From: Candidatus Pacearchaeota archaeon
Lineage (GTDB): Archaea; Nanoarchaeota; Nanoarchaeia; Pacearchaeales; GW2011-AR1
Assembly (NCBI GenBank): GCA_002690445.1
Contig: NZER01000184.1
Span: forward strand, 1 to 6,991
Direction of reading: 5' to 3'
DNA length: 6,991 bases
Every line of letters starts with the position of its first letter. The stretch's first letter is position 1. Shown here piece after piece: positions 1-5,916 of this stretch. The position numbers were made by a program, and so were the translations under genes. The notes under the pieces were generated by a model. It was not told the origin of the DNA. It worked only from the letters and a program-made list of their open reading frames with translations, and did no database searches.

Positions 1-808
1 CTTTCACTTTCACGACATGGGCCATATCGGCCGGGTCGCCATATTCATATTGCATGTCACTCATTGTGTTGGTGAAGGTGAAATCAGTAGTTACATCCTT
101 GATAATGTGGTGCCGGTTGTTGAAGTATAGTACCCCATCACGTGCCTGCCACATGCGCCCATACTCCCTCCCGCAGGTATCTTGGCACGCTCCCCAAAGG
201 GTTGTGTTGTCTGTCCAATTGTCTCCCGCAAAGAGGAAAGTGGACACGCCTGTCTCGCTTTTGAAAATTGTCTCTATATCCCCCAATCGGGTTGTCTCAT
301 CCAATTCACTCTGGCCCACTACTCCGAGGAACCACGCTGAAGTGCCTGGGGGATAGACACGCGAGGTCTCAAGCAATTTGTCTATCACTGCGTCAGCGGT
401 AGCGTTCTCCATCACTGTGATAGAGGTCTCAGCGGTCATGGCACGGCTCATCCACCCTTGCGCTTGTATCTCGCAGGTATCCGGAGACAATCCGGCAGTC
501 GGCCTAATGGAACCAACCCACCCTATGAACATGGTGCGCACCGTGCTGTCGGCGGGGTCTGTAGACTTCAGTCTGATGAGTTTTCCAGGCAACAGTTTGC
601 CATAATATGTACCGCTGGTATATTCTGGGCTGAACCTCTGGTCACTGTTGTCTAGAACAACGGAGAGGGTGCTCTCCCGTGCGAGAGGCTCATATGGGGC
701 ACTATACCCCATCGACCAATTCGCGCTTTGCATATAGCTGGAAATGTCTGTATATGTGCCTGCTGTAACTATACCCTCCATCTCCAGTGTCCAAGTGGCG
801 GTTGGCAT
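1..808 (-). CDS. Tail hub / minor tail protein, N-terminal part (gene runs off the left edge)
   Basis: My own translation from the ATG at 808-806 gives 269 codons with no stop, and the frame is still open at base 1. The product probably belongs to the tail tip (baseplate hub or tail-associated minor protein), assembled just after the tape measure. Residues about 1-125 are rich in beta strand and carry the pattern common in such hub proteins: a strand ending LDN, then RFSPEY near residue 58, YYGKLLPG near 68-75, and FIGWVGSI near 94-101. Around residue 255 a YGDPAD segment leads into alternating hydrophobic strand residues, as expected for the next beta domain. No signal peptide or membrane segment is seen. 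The start overlaps the tape measure stop by 1 nt (TAATG), with AAGGTG just upstream as a Shine-Dalgarno. Gene position immediately after the tape measure supports a Dit/Tal-region role. The exact subtype, and whether a receptor-binding or enzymatic C-terminal domain follows, cannot be seen. Confidence 0.72.
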   Translation of the reverse strand, partial: MPTATWTLEMEGIVTAGTYTDISSYMQSANWSMGYSAPYEPLARESTLSVVLDNSDQRFSPEYTSGTYYGKLLPGKLIRLKSTDPADSTVRTMFIGWVGSIRPTAGLSPDTCEIQAQGWMSRAMTAETSITVMENATADAVIDKLLETSRVYPPGTSAWFLGVVGQSELDETTRLGDIETIFKSETGVSTFLFAGDNWTDNTTLWGACQDTCGREYGRMWQARDGVLYFNNRHHIIKDVTTDFTFTNTMSDMQYEYGDPADMAHVVKVK

Positions 809-3465
809 TACATCACCTTGGCAAACTCTCTCCCGCGTTGCTTCGCGGCCTTGACCACCGCGCCATACAGCTGGCTCTCGGTTTGTACCCCGTATACGTT
901 GATGGTATTGATAGACATCCCGCCACCCCTACCTCGCATCATATGTTGAGGGGTGACTGAAACATATTCTCCACTCGTTGCGCCTATCGTGTAACTGTCG
1001 TTGGGGTATCCGCTCGGCACAATACCCCGCCACCCGTGTTGGGCCAATTTGTTTCTCTGGTCGGCAGGGATGTACCAACCGTGGCTCTCAAGATAATCAT
1101 CATCAACGCCCAAATCCTTAAGGTGAGGCACCATCCAATCTTTCAGCGTGTCGTTATCGGATTCATCACTGGTGCTTAGGTCTGCCATCAGGTCTTGCTT
1201 CTTTTGATCCAGCGATGTATCGGGCATCTGCACATCCTCATCGCCAGTGTGCTCTGAATATGCGCCAGGGTCAAAACTATCGCTGCGACCCGTGAGGCGC
1301 ATCCACTCCGCAAAGACATCCTCCGGTGTCTTGCCCATCCAGCCACTTCCCCGCCAACCCTCTCCGCCCAAATCTGCCTTCGCAAGTTCCTCCCGCATCT
1401 GGTCTATGGAGGGCAGACCACCCCCACCCGCTCCACCATAGCTGCCCCCATACGTGCCGCTTGACGCGGCGGCTGCGGCGGCTGCGGCGGCGGCTGCGGT
1501 ATTGTATGCCTGCAACTCAGCTGCGTTCAGACTATCTCGCCAAGCATAGGTCGCCATAGCCGCGGCACCCATATTGGCTCTGGACGTGCGCAACGTGCTG
1601 TTCATGCTGTCCAGTTCCCACGTCATGAAGGCGATTTGTCGAGCAGTAAAACCACTGGCCTCGCCTTCCCTCTCGAACGCCGCGGTAGCCTCACGTATCC
1701 TGTGGCTGAGGGCAATGGTTTCGGCGGTAGCGGAACCTGAAACAATCGCGAACTCATCTTTGATTTGCGTGGCCCGCTCTGTTTTTGCAGCATTCTCCGA
1801 TAGTGCCGCTGTATTGTCCTGAATACCTCTTTTGTTCTTGCTGAGAGCCTTGGTCATGCTATCAATAGAGGTTTCCAGCTCCATCATCCTGTCTTGGTTA
1901 TCGGCCAATGCGACAGAGCCGCTATCCACCTCAGCGCGTAGCCTCTCCAACTCTGACCTTGCAGCAACTATGTCTTGCGTAGTATCGCCCAACGCAATCG
2001 CAACGTCATTCTCGTAATCAATCCATTTATCAACTGCCTCGGTATCGTCTTCAACTGCCTTTGTGTGCTTGACTTGGGCATCGATTTTGCCGGCCATTAT
2101 CAGCTTGGTGCGGTCAGCACTTTCGGTCTGCGCATCTATTGTTTCGAGCCACTCCTTGTTTGCCTCCGCAGCATCCTTGAACGCCTGCGTCACTTGGTCA
2201 ATTTCCACGCTGAGTGCAACCCACTCCGCGGCCTTGGCCTCATCCCACACGATTTTGAGGTCAGCAGCCAAAGCATCGGCCTCTCCCTGCATGTCGACAA
2301 TCTCTTGAGAGGTCTTGCCCAGTGCAACGTTGAGCCGGTTCTTTAGCTCCAGCCCCACGTTGGCAAACGCCTCTTCAACTTCTTTCGCGGCAGTCGCCAG
2401 CCCCTTGTGGGCATCGATTGACCCCAACATTGCCCTGTCAGCTTCCTCTGCCACGGTGGGGATTTTTGCCCACTGCGTGCCTGCTTCCCTCAGTGAGACG
2501 TTTGCCTCATCAAGCGCTTCGCGGAACGTATAGCTTGTCCACGTAGCTTTGCTGATAAGCTCGTTGGCTCTTGCGCGTGAAATCGTGCCATCTCGTACCG
2601 CTTTGTCAAGCGCAATCTCGGCCTGTACTGACGCCTGTATTCCGTCGCGTGCGTTCGAAAGAGCAGAGAAAAAATTACCCGTTTCCTCTGCGGCCACCAC
2701 AGTGGCGTCAGCTAGAATGCGCAGTGTCGGAGCGAGGTAAAATCCAATTTGCTCCCCCAAGTCACCAACAGCAGCTCCTGCTTTCTGCATACTGCCGCTG
2801 AAAGTATCTCCCAGTGCTTCAGCAACGCCGCCCATCTGGCTTTCAATCTCCGCTAGAATTACGGCCTGCGCGCCAGCCACATCGCCCGTCTCTTGTAGCG
2901 CGAGAATGACTTTCTTTTGCTCATCGGTGAAAACAATTCCGACACGCGTCAGCATCGTCAGCCCCGTTTTGGGGTCATTCAGGGCTTTGCCCAGTTGTAG
3001 CGCAGCTGCCTTGACGTCTGTGCCCATTACCGCGGCCATGTCAAGCGCGGATTTCATCGTGCGCTCGAAAGCCTCGCCGCGGATATTCTTGAAGGTGAGC
3101 AGGATGGCCTGACCGCCCATCACCATCTCGTCGCCCATGCTGGTGGTCTTTTGAAACGCTGCGGCCATGTCATAGAGTTGCTGCGATGTGTAGCCCGCAG
3201 CGCCACCCGTAGCTCTTACAACTCCAGCCAGGCGCACCTCGGCCTTCTCTTGCTCCATCGCCAAACCAACCACTTTTTTCATCCCAGCAACCAGACCTGC
3301 AAGTGCGGCAACTGCACCCATCACTTTCCCTCCCATAGCCGAGAGGGATGCGCCTGTCTTTTTGCTAGCAGTGCCCATGTTTGCTACAGACTTATTGACC
3401 TTGTTGATTTTACCGCTGGCCTTGTCTTGGGCCTGAATTACTAGGTTGACTTTTTGGCTAGCCAC
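808..3465 (-). CDS. Tail tape measure protein, 885 aa
   Basis: This is the ruler that sets tail length and sits inside the tail tube, later released on infection. Residues 1-40 are polar and Lys-rich; residues about 42-68 form an Ala/Gly/Val hydrophobic segment; residues about 80-245 hold the conserved tape measure region, including LGKALNDP (158-165), RVGIVFT (174-180), AQAVILAEI (199-207) and QMGG (210-213). Residues about 255-635 are charged and helical, with a likely coiled-coil duplication. An 11-residue Ala tract (657-667) and Gly/Tyr-rich linker (670-683) follow. An acidic region (about 735-795) precedes a conserved C-terminal block with GYPNDSY (819-825) and TSGEYVSVTP (830-839). The start is GTG at 3465-3463; GGAG lies 10 nt upstream, the next Met is residue 30, and the GTG overlaps the end of the chaperone fusion by 8 nt. 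By the usual rule of about 0.15 nm per residue the tail would be near 130 nm. No peptidase or lysozyme motif was recognised. Confidence 0.95.
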   Translation of the reverse strand: MASQKVNLVIQAQDKASGKINKVNKSVANMGTASKKTGASLSAMGGKVMGAVAALAGLVAGMKKVVGLAMEQEKAEVRLAGVVRATGGAAGYTSQQLYDMAAAFQKTTSMGDEMVMGGQAILLTFKNIRGEAFERTMKSALDMAAVMGTDVKAAALQLGKALNDPKTGLTMLTRVGIVFTDEQKKVILALQETGDVAGAQAVILAEIESQMGGVAEALGDTFSGSMQKAGAAVGDLGEQIGFYLAPTLRILADATVVAAEETGNFFSALSNARDGIQASVQAEIALDKAVRDGTISRARANELISKATWTSYTFREALDEANVSLREAGTQWAKIPTVAEEADRAMLGSIDAHKGLATAAKEVEEAFANVGLELKNRLNVALGKTSQEIVDMQGEADALAADLKIVWDEAKAAEWVALSVEIDQVTQAFKDAAEANKEWLETIDAQTESADRTKLIMAGKIDAQVKHTKAVEDDTEAVDKWIDYENDVAIALGDTTQDIVAARSELERLRAEVDSGSVALADNQDRMMELETSIDSMTKALSKNKRGIQDNTAALSENAAKTERATQIKDEFAIVSGSATAETIALSHRIREATAAFEREGEASGFTARQIAFMTWELDSMNSTLRTSRANMGAAAMATYAWRDSLNAAELQAYNTAAAAAAAAAAASSGTYGGSYGGAGGGGLPSIDQMREELAKADLGGEGWRGSGWMGKTPEDVFAEWMRLTGRSDSFDPGAYSEHTGDEDVQMPDTSLDQKKQDLMADLSTSDESDNDTLKDWMVPHLKDLGVDDDYLESHGWYIPADQRNKLAQHGWRGIVPSGYPNDSYTIGATSGEYVSVTPQHMMRGRGGGMSINTINVYGVQTESQLYGAVVKAAKQRGREFAKVM
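1465..1497 (-). repeat. GC-rich alanine-codon microsatellite inside the tape measure gene
   Basis: Eleven consecutive Ala codons (residues 657-667) are built from near-repeats of GCA GCC GCC. A Gly/Tyr-rich linker follows directly. Together they form a low-complexity hinge between the helical ruler and the C-terminal block. The repetitive DNA makes in-frame length change by slippage plausible. Confidence 0.85.
1840..2343 (-). repeat. Diverged internal duplication in the tape measure protein
   Basis: Tape measure residues 381-403 and 491-513, exactly 110 residues apart, align without gaps: ALGKTSQEIV against ALGDTTQDIV, with 10 of 23 identical and several conservative changes beyond. About 40 residues later EIDQVTQAF matches SIDSMTKAL at an offset of 112. 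The DNA has diverged, so the duplication is old. It fits growth of the helical ruler by duplication of units of about 110 aa. Confidence 0.5.
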
Positions 3466-3745
3466 GTCTCATTTTCTCCACTGTTGCTAACACCTTCCAA
3501 GCAGTCGGATTTTGATTGCTCCAATCGACCAAATTCATCTTGCCTCTGTGCACGGAGGAACTCACCGCACGATATACGTTCAACGCTGCTCCCATCCTAG
3601 CAACCAGCCCCAAAGGTTGGTCTAACAATCCTCCACTCTCCGGTAGCGCACCCCACTGGTCGCACTGTAAAGCCAAATCCAATTCAGCCGGCATACCGCC
3701 GTTGCCACAGCCCTCGGCATAATCGGCGGCAGCCAGCACTAGGGA
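3458..3745 (-). CDS. -1 frame extension of the tail assembly chaperone (T part of a G/GT-like fusion)
   Basis: This frame has no ATG and no good ribosome binding site near its 5' end; its only upstream start-like codon is a TTG at 3799. It is best read as the downstream half of a frameshift product. After slippage on CCCAAAT at 3751-3745, translation enters this frame at Ser-Leu-Val and adds 95 residues, giving a fusion of 89 + 95 = 184 aa. The added segment contains WGALPESGG and LLDQPLGL, then an amphipathic helical stretch ending EKMRRG. Such segments are known in tail chaperone extensions, where the longer form is thought to bind the tape measure while the shorter form recruits tube subunits; this role is inferred here from position and architecture. 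The frame ends at the TAG at 3460-3458, overlapping the tape measure start by 8 nt, which would couple fusion synthesis to tape measure translation. Confidence 0.85.
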   Translation of the reverse strand, partial: SLVLAAADYAEGCGNGGMPAELDLALQCDQWGALPESGGLLDQPLGLVARMGAALNVYRAVSSSVHRGKMNLVDWSNQNPTAWKVLATVEKMRRG

Positions 3746-3751
3746 TTTGGG
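3687..3751 (-). promoter_or_regulatory. Programmed -1 ribosomal frameshift signal (slippery heptamer plus stem-loop)
   Basis: Read on the minus strand, the chaperone frame ends ATC CCA AAT CCC TAG. The bases C CCA AAT (3751-3745) form a perfect X XXY YYZ heptamer in the zero frame, so both tRNAs can re-pair one base back as CCC and AAA. A 7-nt spacer (3744-3738) contains the zero-frame stop. It is followed by a stem: GCUGGCUGCCGCCG (3737-3724) pairs with the bases at 3701-3687, giving 14 base pairs including two G-U pairs, with one bulged U at 3693. The 22-nt loop can itself form a 4-bp UGCC/GGCA helix (3719-3716 with 3706-3703). Heptamer, spacer and structure all meet the usual requirements for -1 frameshifting. 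Efficiency cannot be judged from sequence. Confidence 0.88.
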
Positions 3752-4011
3752 ATTTGGCTCTCCTCCAAGAGATGGGTTGCCAACTCCTCGGCCAACCAAC
3801 GCGCCTGCGCAGGAGTGAAATCCAGTGGGTCAATTTTCTTATCCTCAAACCACTTTCCTTCCACAGCGGCTTTCAATACCGCATGCCACTGCTCAGGCCC
3901 AGTCGCGCCGTTCATCTCTTGGAGCGCCTTCCAATAGGGTACAGCTTGACGTTGAGTCAGTTCTACAATTTCGACGTCAACGCCAAGCTCCACGTTTTCG
4001 AATTTGGGCAT
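3739..4011 (-). CDS. Tail assembly chaperone, zero-frame product (G-like), 90 aa
   Basis: A small acidic protein lying between the tail tube and tape measure genes, the standard place for siphovirus tail assembly chaperones. It begins MPKFENVELG with alternating strand residues, then is mostly helical (TQRQAVPYWKALQEM near residues 19-33, and PAQARWLAEELATHLLEE near 67-84). It probably keeps tube subunits soluble and delivers them to the tape measure; this is inferred from synteny and size. The ATG at 4011-4009 shares one base with the tube protein stop (TAATG). No convincing Shine-Dalgarno precedes it, so it is likely translated by coupling. Its stop (TAG, 3741-3739) lies within a frameshift signal, so a fraction of ribosomes should produce a 184-aa extended form instead. 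The sequence alone gives no recognisable enzymatic motif. Confidence 0.85.
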   Translation of the reverse strand: MPKFENVELGVDVEIVELTQRQAVPYWKALQEMNGATGPEQWHAVLKAAVEGKWFEDKKIDPLDFTPAQARWLAEELATHLLEESQIPNP

Positions 4012-4400
4012 TACTGCGTGCCAACCGTCAACGCGCCGTCACCCTGTACGCCGATTGATACCGTTACCATACCGTCATAAGGTATGCCAAAGTCAACGCT
4101 TGTAACGATACAGTTGCCCGATAGTTTCAGCTCACCTCCACCTGTACCCTCTGGGCGCAGGTCAATATCGCCCTCTGTGCCAGGCAAAATCTCGGTGTCA
4201 AAAAGGTCGGTGGCTCCATCATGGAGGACTTCGATGGAACCAGTCCAATCTTTGGTGGTGGTCATGTACTGCTTGACCGTACCGCCAGCAGCGGTTGATT
4301 CCACCGTGTCGATTGTGTGGTTGATGGTCGCGCTCCGAACATGCGTCAGCGTGTTACTGTTGATGATCGCAACCAATTCTCGCCCTGTGTAAACTGCCAT
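4011..4400 (-). CDS. Major tail tube protein, 129 aa
   Basis: Probable subunit that polymerises into the tail tube around the tape measure. The protein is beta-rich and begins MAVYTGRELVAI. The segment at residues about 34-63 (VESTAAGGTVKQY, then TKDWTGSIEVL) and the later DFGIPYDGMVTVSIGVQGDG near 102-121 match the pattern of siphovirus tube proteins of the small, single-domain type, which are usually about 120-200 aa. No Ig-like decoration domain is present at the C terminus. The start is ATG at 4400-4398 with AGGAG (4412-4408) 7 nt upstream, the best-spaced ribosome binding site in the window, which suits a highly expressed structural gene. It starts 2 nt after the 59-aa gene stop and its own stop overlaps the chaperone ATG. 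Identification rests on residue pattern plus synteny. Confidence 0.85.
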   Translation of the reverse strand: MAVYTGRELVAIINSNTLTHVRSATINHTIDTVESTAAGGTVKQYMTTTKDWTGSIEVLHDGATDLFDTEILPGTEGDIDLRPEGTGGGELKLSGNCIVTSVDFGIPYDGMVTVSIGVQGDGALTVGTQ

Positions 4401-4402
4401 TT

Positions 4403-4582
4403 CTAGTCTCCTGTCTCACTTTTTTTTGGCGCGGGTTTGTACACCCGCTTTTTCCGCACTGTGCCCTTCTCCAGCATCTGCTCCAGCGCCTCTTCACTCA
4501 AGTCGGCAGGCACCGGCTTTCCCGCTGGTACCACGCTCCCATCCTCTCGTATCAGGTTGCGCAGCAAAACGTAACTATCCAT
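4403..4582 (-). CDS. Small phage structural-operon protein, 59 aa, function unknown
   Basis: The ATG at 4582-4580 is chosen because GGAGG (4592-4588) lies 5 nt upstream. The same frame extends back to 4741, but that added part overlaps the preceding gene and does not look coding. An in-frame GTG two codons upstream (4588) is possible but sits inside the Shine-Dalgarno. The protein has a short strand region (MDSYVLLRNLI), the turn EDGSVVPAGKPV, a helix DLSEEALEQMLEKG (about residues 28-41) and a basic Lys/Pro tail. The layout recalls small phage proteins with a G-x-V...DLS-E-A...G motif and resembles the 66-aa gene at 5703-5903. No function is known to me. It sits just before the tail tube gene and is probably co-translated with it. 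Confidence 0.75.
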   Translation of the reverse strand: MDSYVLLRNLIREDGSVVPAGKPVPADLSEEALEQMLEKGTVRKKRVYKPAPKKSETGD

Positions 4583-4587
4583 ATTCA

Positions 4588-4592
4588 CCTCC
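4588..4592 (-). promoter_or_regulatory. Ribosome binding site that fixes the start of the 59-aa gene
   Basis: GGAGG on the minus strand ends 5 nt before the ATG at 4582. It supports this start over the longer frame reaching 4741. It directly follows the second copy of an 11-bp tandem repeat, whose last base it shares or abuts. Confidence 0.7.
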
Positions 4593-4613
4593 GTGAACCC
4601 TTCGTGAACCCTT
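4592..4613 (-). repeat. 11-bp perfect tandem duplication in the gap before the 59-aa gene
   Basis: On the minus strand AAGGGTTCACG occurs twice in succession (4613-4603 and 4602-4592). The second copy runs directly into the GGAGG ribosome binding site. A small hairpin lies next to it, TGTTG/CAACA with a 3-nt loop (4613-4625). The duplication is noncoding under the chosen starts. It may be a recent slippage product or a translation-tuning element; nothing in the sequence decides which. Confidence 0.8.
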
Positions 4614-4664
4614 GTTGAGGCAACAGCAAGGAGGAGACTGCTGCCCCAACACCCGCTCTCGACC

Positions 4665-5135
4665 TCATCCGGCAACCTCTCTAACAGCCATGGTCGTGAG
4701 CACTCCATACCAGAACTCACCTGACCCTGGAGGCCACTCATATACTCTCCGCGTTGCGGCTGCGCCCGTGATATCGCAATTCGTGTATATGCCCCGATTG
4801 CTCACCAACGCGCCCAAGATTGCGTCTGAATAACGTTGTTGGTCAGGCAGCTCATCCATGCGTCTACTCAGTCCTACATTCTCGATGAGGCACAGCTCAA
4901 CTATTGAATGGGTATATTCCACGTTGGTAGTTGTGGCTGAGAAGTCCATCGTGTCCGTGTTACCGCCCTCGGTTGTCACGCCCACCAGTCTGATAGGAGC
5001 GTCAGCCGCTCCTACACTCGTTGGTATCTCGTTGATATCTGTTCCTGTGGGAGTTATTGTGCCACCGGCCTCTGCCGTATACGACACGCTGAGATTTGCG
5101 ATAGCGTCATTGACCAAACGAAGGTTGCTTGCCAT
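4665..5135 (-). CDS. Probable tail terminator / tail completion protein, 156 aa
   Basis: I do not recognise a signature motif, so the role is inferred. Position between the head-tail connector and the tail tube, length about 150 aa and an alpha/beta pattern fit the tail terminator or neck completion proteins that cap the tube and join it to the head. Visible parts: an N-terminal helix (LRLVNDAIANLSV), a loop with Gly/Thr, ADAPIRLVGV near residues 44-53, a hydrophobic strand THSIVELCLIENVG near 75-88, a helix near 93-113 (DELPDQQRYSDAILGALV), and a C-terminal strand WYGVLTTMAVREV. That terminal strand is typical of terminator folds. The ATG at 5135 overlaps the connector stop (TGATG) and lacks a clear Shine-Dalgarno, so translation is probably coupled. 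An 82-nt gap follows it. Confidence 0.5.
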   Translation of the reverse strand: MASNLRLVNDAIANLSVSYTAEAGGTITPTGTDINEIPTSVGAADAPIRLVGVTTEGGNTDTMDFSATTTNVEYTHSIVELCLIENVGLSRRMDELPDQQRYSDAILGALVSNRGIYTNCDITGAAATRRVYEWPPGSGEFWYGVLTTMAVREVAG

Positions 5136-5725
5136 CAGAGGGTATTCATCACGAATGGGTCAAGCATTCGCCTCACGTCAGAAGGTATACTGCTCGGCAA
5201 GATGGTCACTCCATCTACTATGAGCGGCCTGTCCACGTCTGAGCTTGTATCACGTTGCCGATACAGGAACGCACTCAACCGTTTAGCGGCCATGACTATG
5301 CTATTGGGGGCACTGGTAGAGTAGCCCCAATTGGCCACAATGGATATGGCATTCTCATTGTTCCCACTACTGTCAGATTGCCAGTAGTTGCTACTGGAGC
5401 TCAACATAGTCAATCCATAGTACGGCGCAGCATTACGAGGCAGATATATGTAATCAGTATCCGCTGTCAGGGATGTTCCATCCCCGTTCGTTACTGATGT
5501 TATAGCAGCCGCCTCTAGGCCTTCTCCGAAATAGAGACTGCGACCAGACACGTCACTTCTAGCATCGAACTTTTTTGTCGCCGTGCTGCTCGCATCGAAC
5601 ACGCGGTGCGTGTAATCCTCTATAATGGACTGGGCCGCTGATATCAAATCGCCTATGAGGGCATCATCTCCGGAGGAGGAAATGCCCAGATAGGTTTTGA
5701 CATCAGTCGTTGATACTAGTGCCAC
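5135..5725 (-). CDS. Head-tail connector (gp6/gp15-like adaptor), 196 aa
   Basis: Predicted adaptor that forms a ring beneath the portal in the phage neck. The N terminus shows the family pattern: TTDVKTYLGI (residues about 6-15), GDDALIGDLISAAQSIIEDY (about 19-38), then R-x-FD. A middle beta region contains RSLYFGEGL, TSVTNGDGTSL and YIYLPRNAAPYYGL, followed by AISIVANWGY (about 126-135), P-x-S-I-V-M-A-A and a helix with FLYRQRD. This order matches connector proteins of the HK97 gp6/SPP1 gp15 type. At 196 aa it is longer than the smallest members but within the range for long-form connectors. The start is GTG at 5725-5723; it overlaps the 66-aa gene by 23 nt and has only a weak purine-rich region upstream. 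No in-frame ATG lies nearby, and the conserved N terminus requires this region. Confidence 0.82.
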   Translation of the reverse strand: MALVSTTDVKTYLGISSSGDDALIGDLISAAQSIIEDYTHRVFDASSTATKKFDARSDVSGRSLYFGEGLEAAAITSVTNGDGTSLTADTDYIYLPRNAAPYYGLTMLSSSSNYWQSDSSGNNENAISIVANWGYSTSAPNSIVMAAKRLSAFLYRQRDTSSDVDRPLIVDGVTILPSSIPSDVRRMLDPFVMNTL

Positions 5726-5903
5726 TCTGCGCCGCCCTCGCTTTTGGCTTGGATTTGGCTGTTTCAGCCTGCCCTGCTCTTATCACCTCTTTGGCGAACT
5801 CGTCGCTGACATCCTGCACATCACCTTCACGCATCATCACCAGCTTGTTTTTTCTGCCTGCATCTGGGCCTCCAAAGGAGGTAAGTGCTTTTATTGTTTT
5901 CAT
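5703..5903 (-). CDS. Small protein downstream of the capsid gene, 66 aa, function unknown
   Basis: Start chosen at ATG 5903-5901 because GGAGG (5912-5908) lies 4 nt upstream. The same frame reaches an ATG at 5951, but that one has no ribosome binding site and its leader would be read through a strong hairpin. The protein starts MKTIKALTSFGG, continues with a charged turn (DAGRKNK), the segment VMMREGDVQDVSDEFAKEVI (about 38-57) and an A/K-rich, probably disordered basic tail. The G-x-V-x-D-V-S-D-E-x-A...AG layout is common in small phage proteins found next to capsid genes, but I know no proven function. It could be a minor head or decoration-type component. The last 23 nt overlap the connector gene. 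Its architecture echoes the 59-aa gene at 4403-4582. Confidence 0.78.
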   Translation of the reverse strand: MKTIKALTSFGGPDAGRKNKLVMMREGDVQDVSDEFAKEVIRAGQAETAKSKPKARAAQSGTSIND

Positions 5904-5907
5904 GTTG

Positions 5908-5912
5908 CCTCC
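5908..5912 (-). promoter_or_regulatory. Ribosome binding site that fixes the start of the 66-aa gene
   Basis: GGAGG on the minus strand lies 4 nt before the ATG at 5903. It follows closely after the stem-loop at 5917-5944, so the site would stay unpaired while the stem forms. Confidence 0.7.
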
Positions 5913-5916
5913 GTTA

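Noticed and set aside
1975..2346. A 123-codon plus-strand frame within the tape measure gene
   Set aside because: It is antisense to a clear coding gene, with Cys/Leu/His-rich composition typical of a shadow frame and no recognisable motif.
3752..3758. A second near-slippery run, GCCAAAT, just upstream of CCCAAAT
   Set aside because: The first three bases are not identical, so the P-site tRNA could not re-pair well. The next heptamer is canonical and better placed for the stem-loop.
3746..3799. Independent start (TTG at 3799) for the chaperone extension frame
   Set aside because: TTG without a ribosome binding site, reading out of frame through the conserved end of the chaperone. The frameshift signal gives a better explanation.
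4583..4741. Longer start for the 59-aa gene reaching back to 4741
   Set aside because: The added 53 residues overlap the preceding gene out of frame, cross the tandem repeat and look non-coding. The internal ATG has GGAGG at good spacing.
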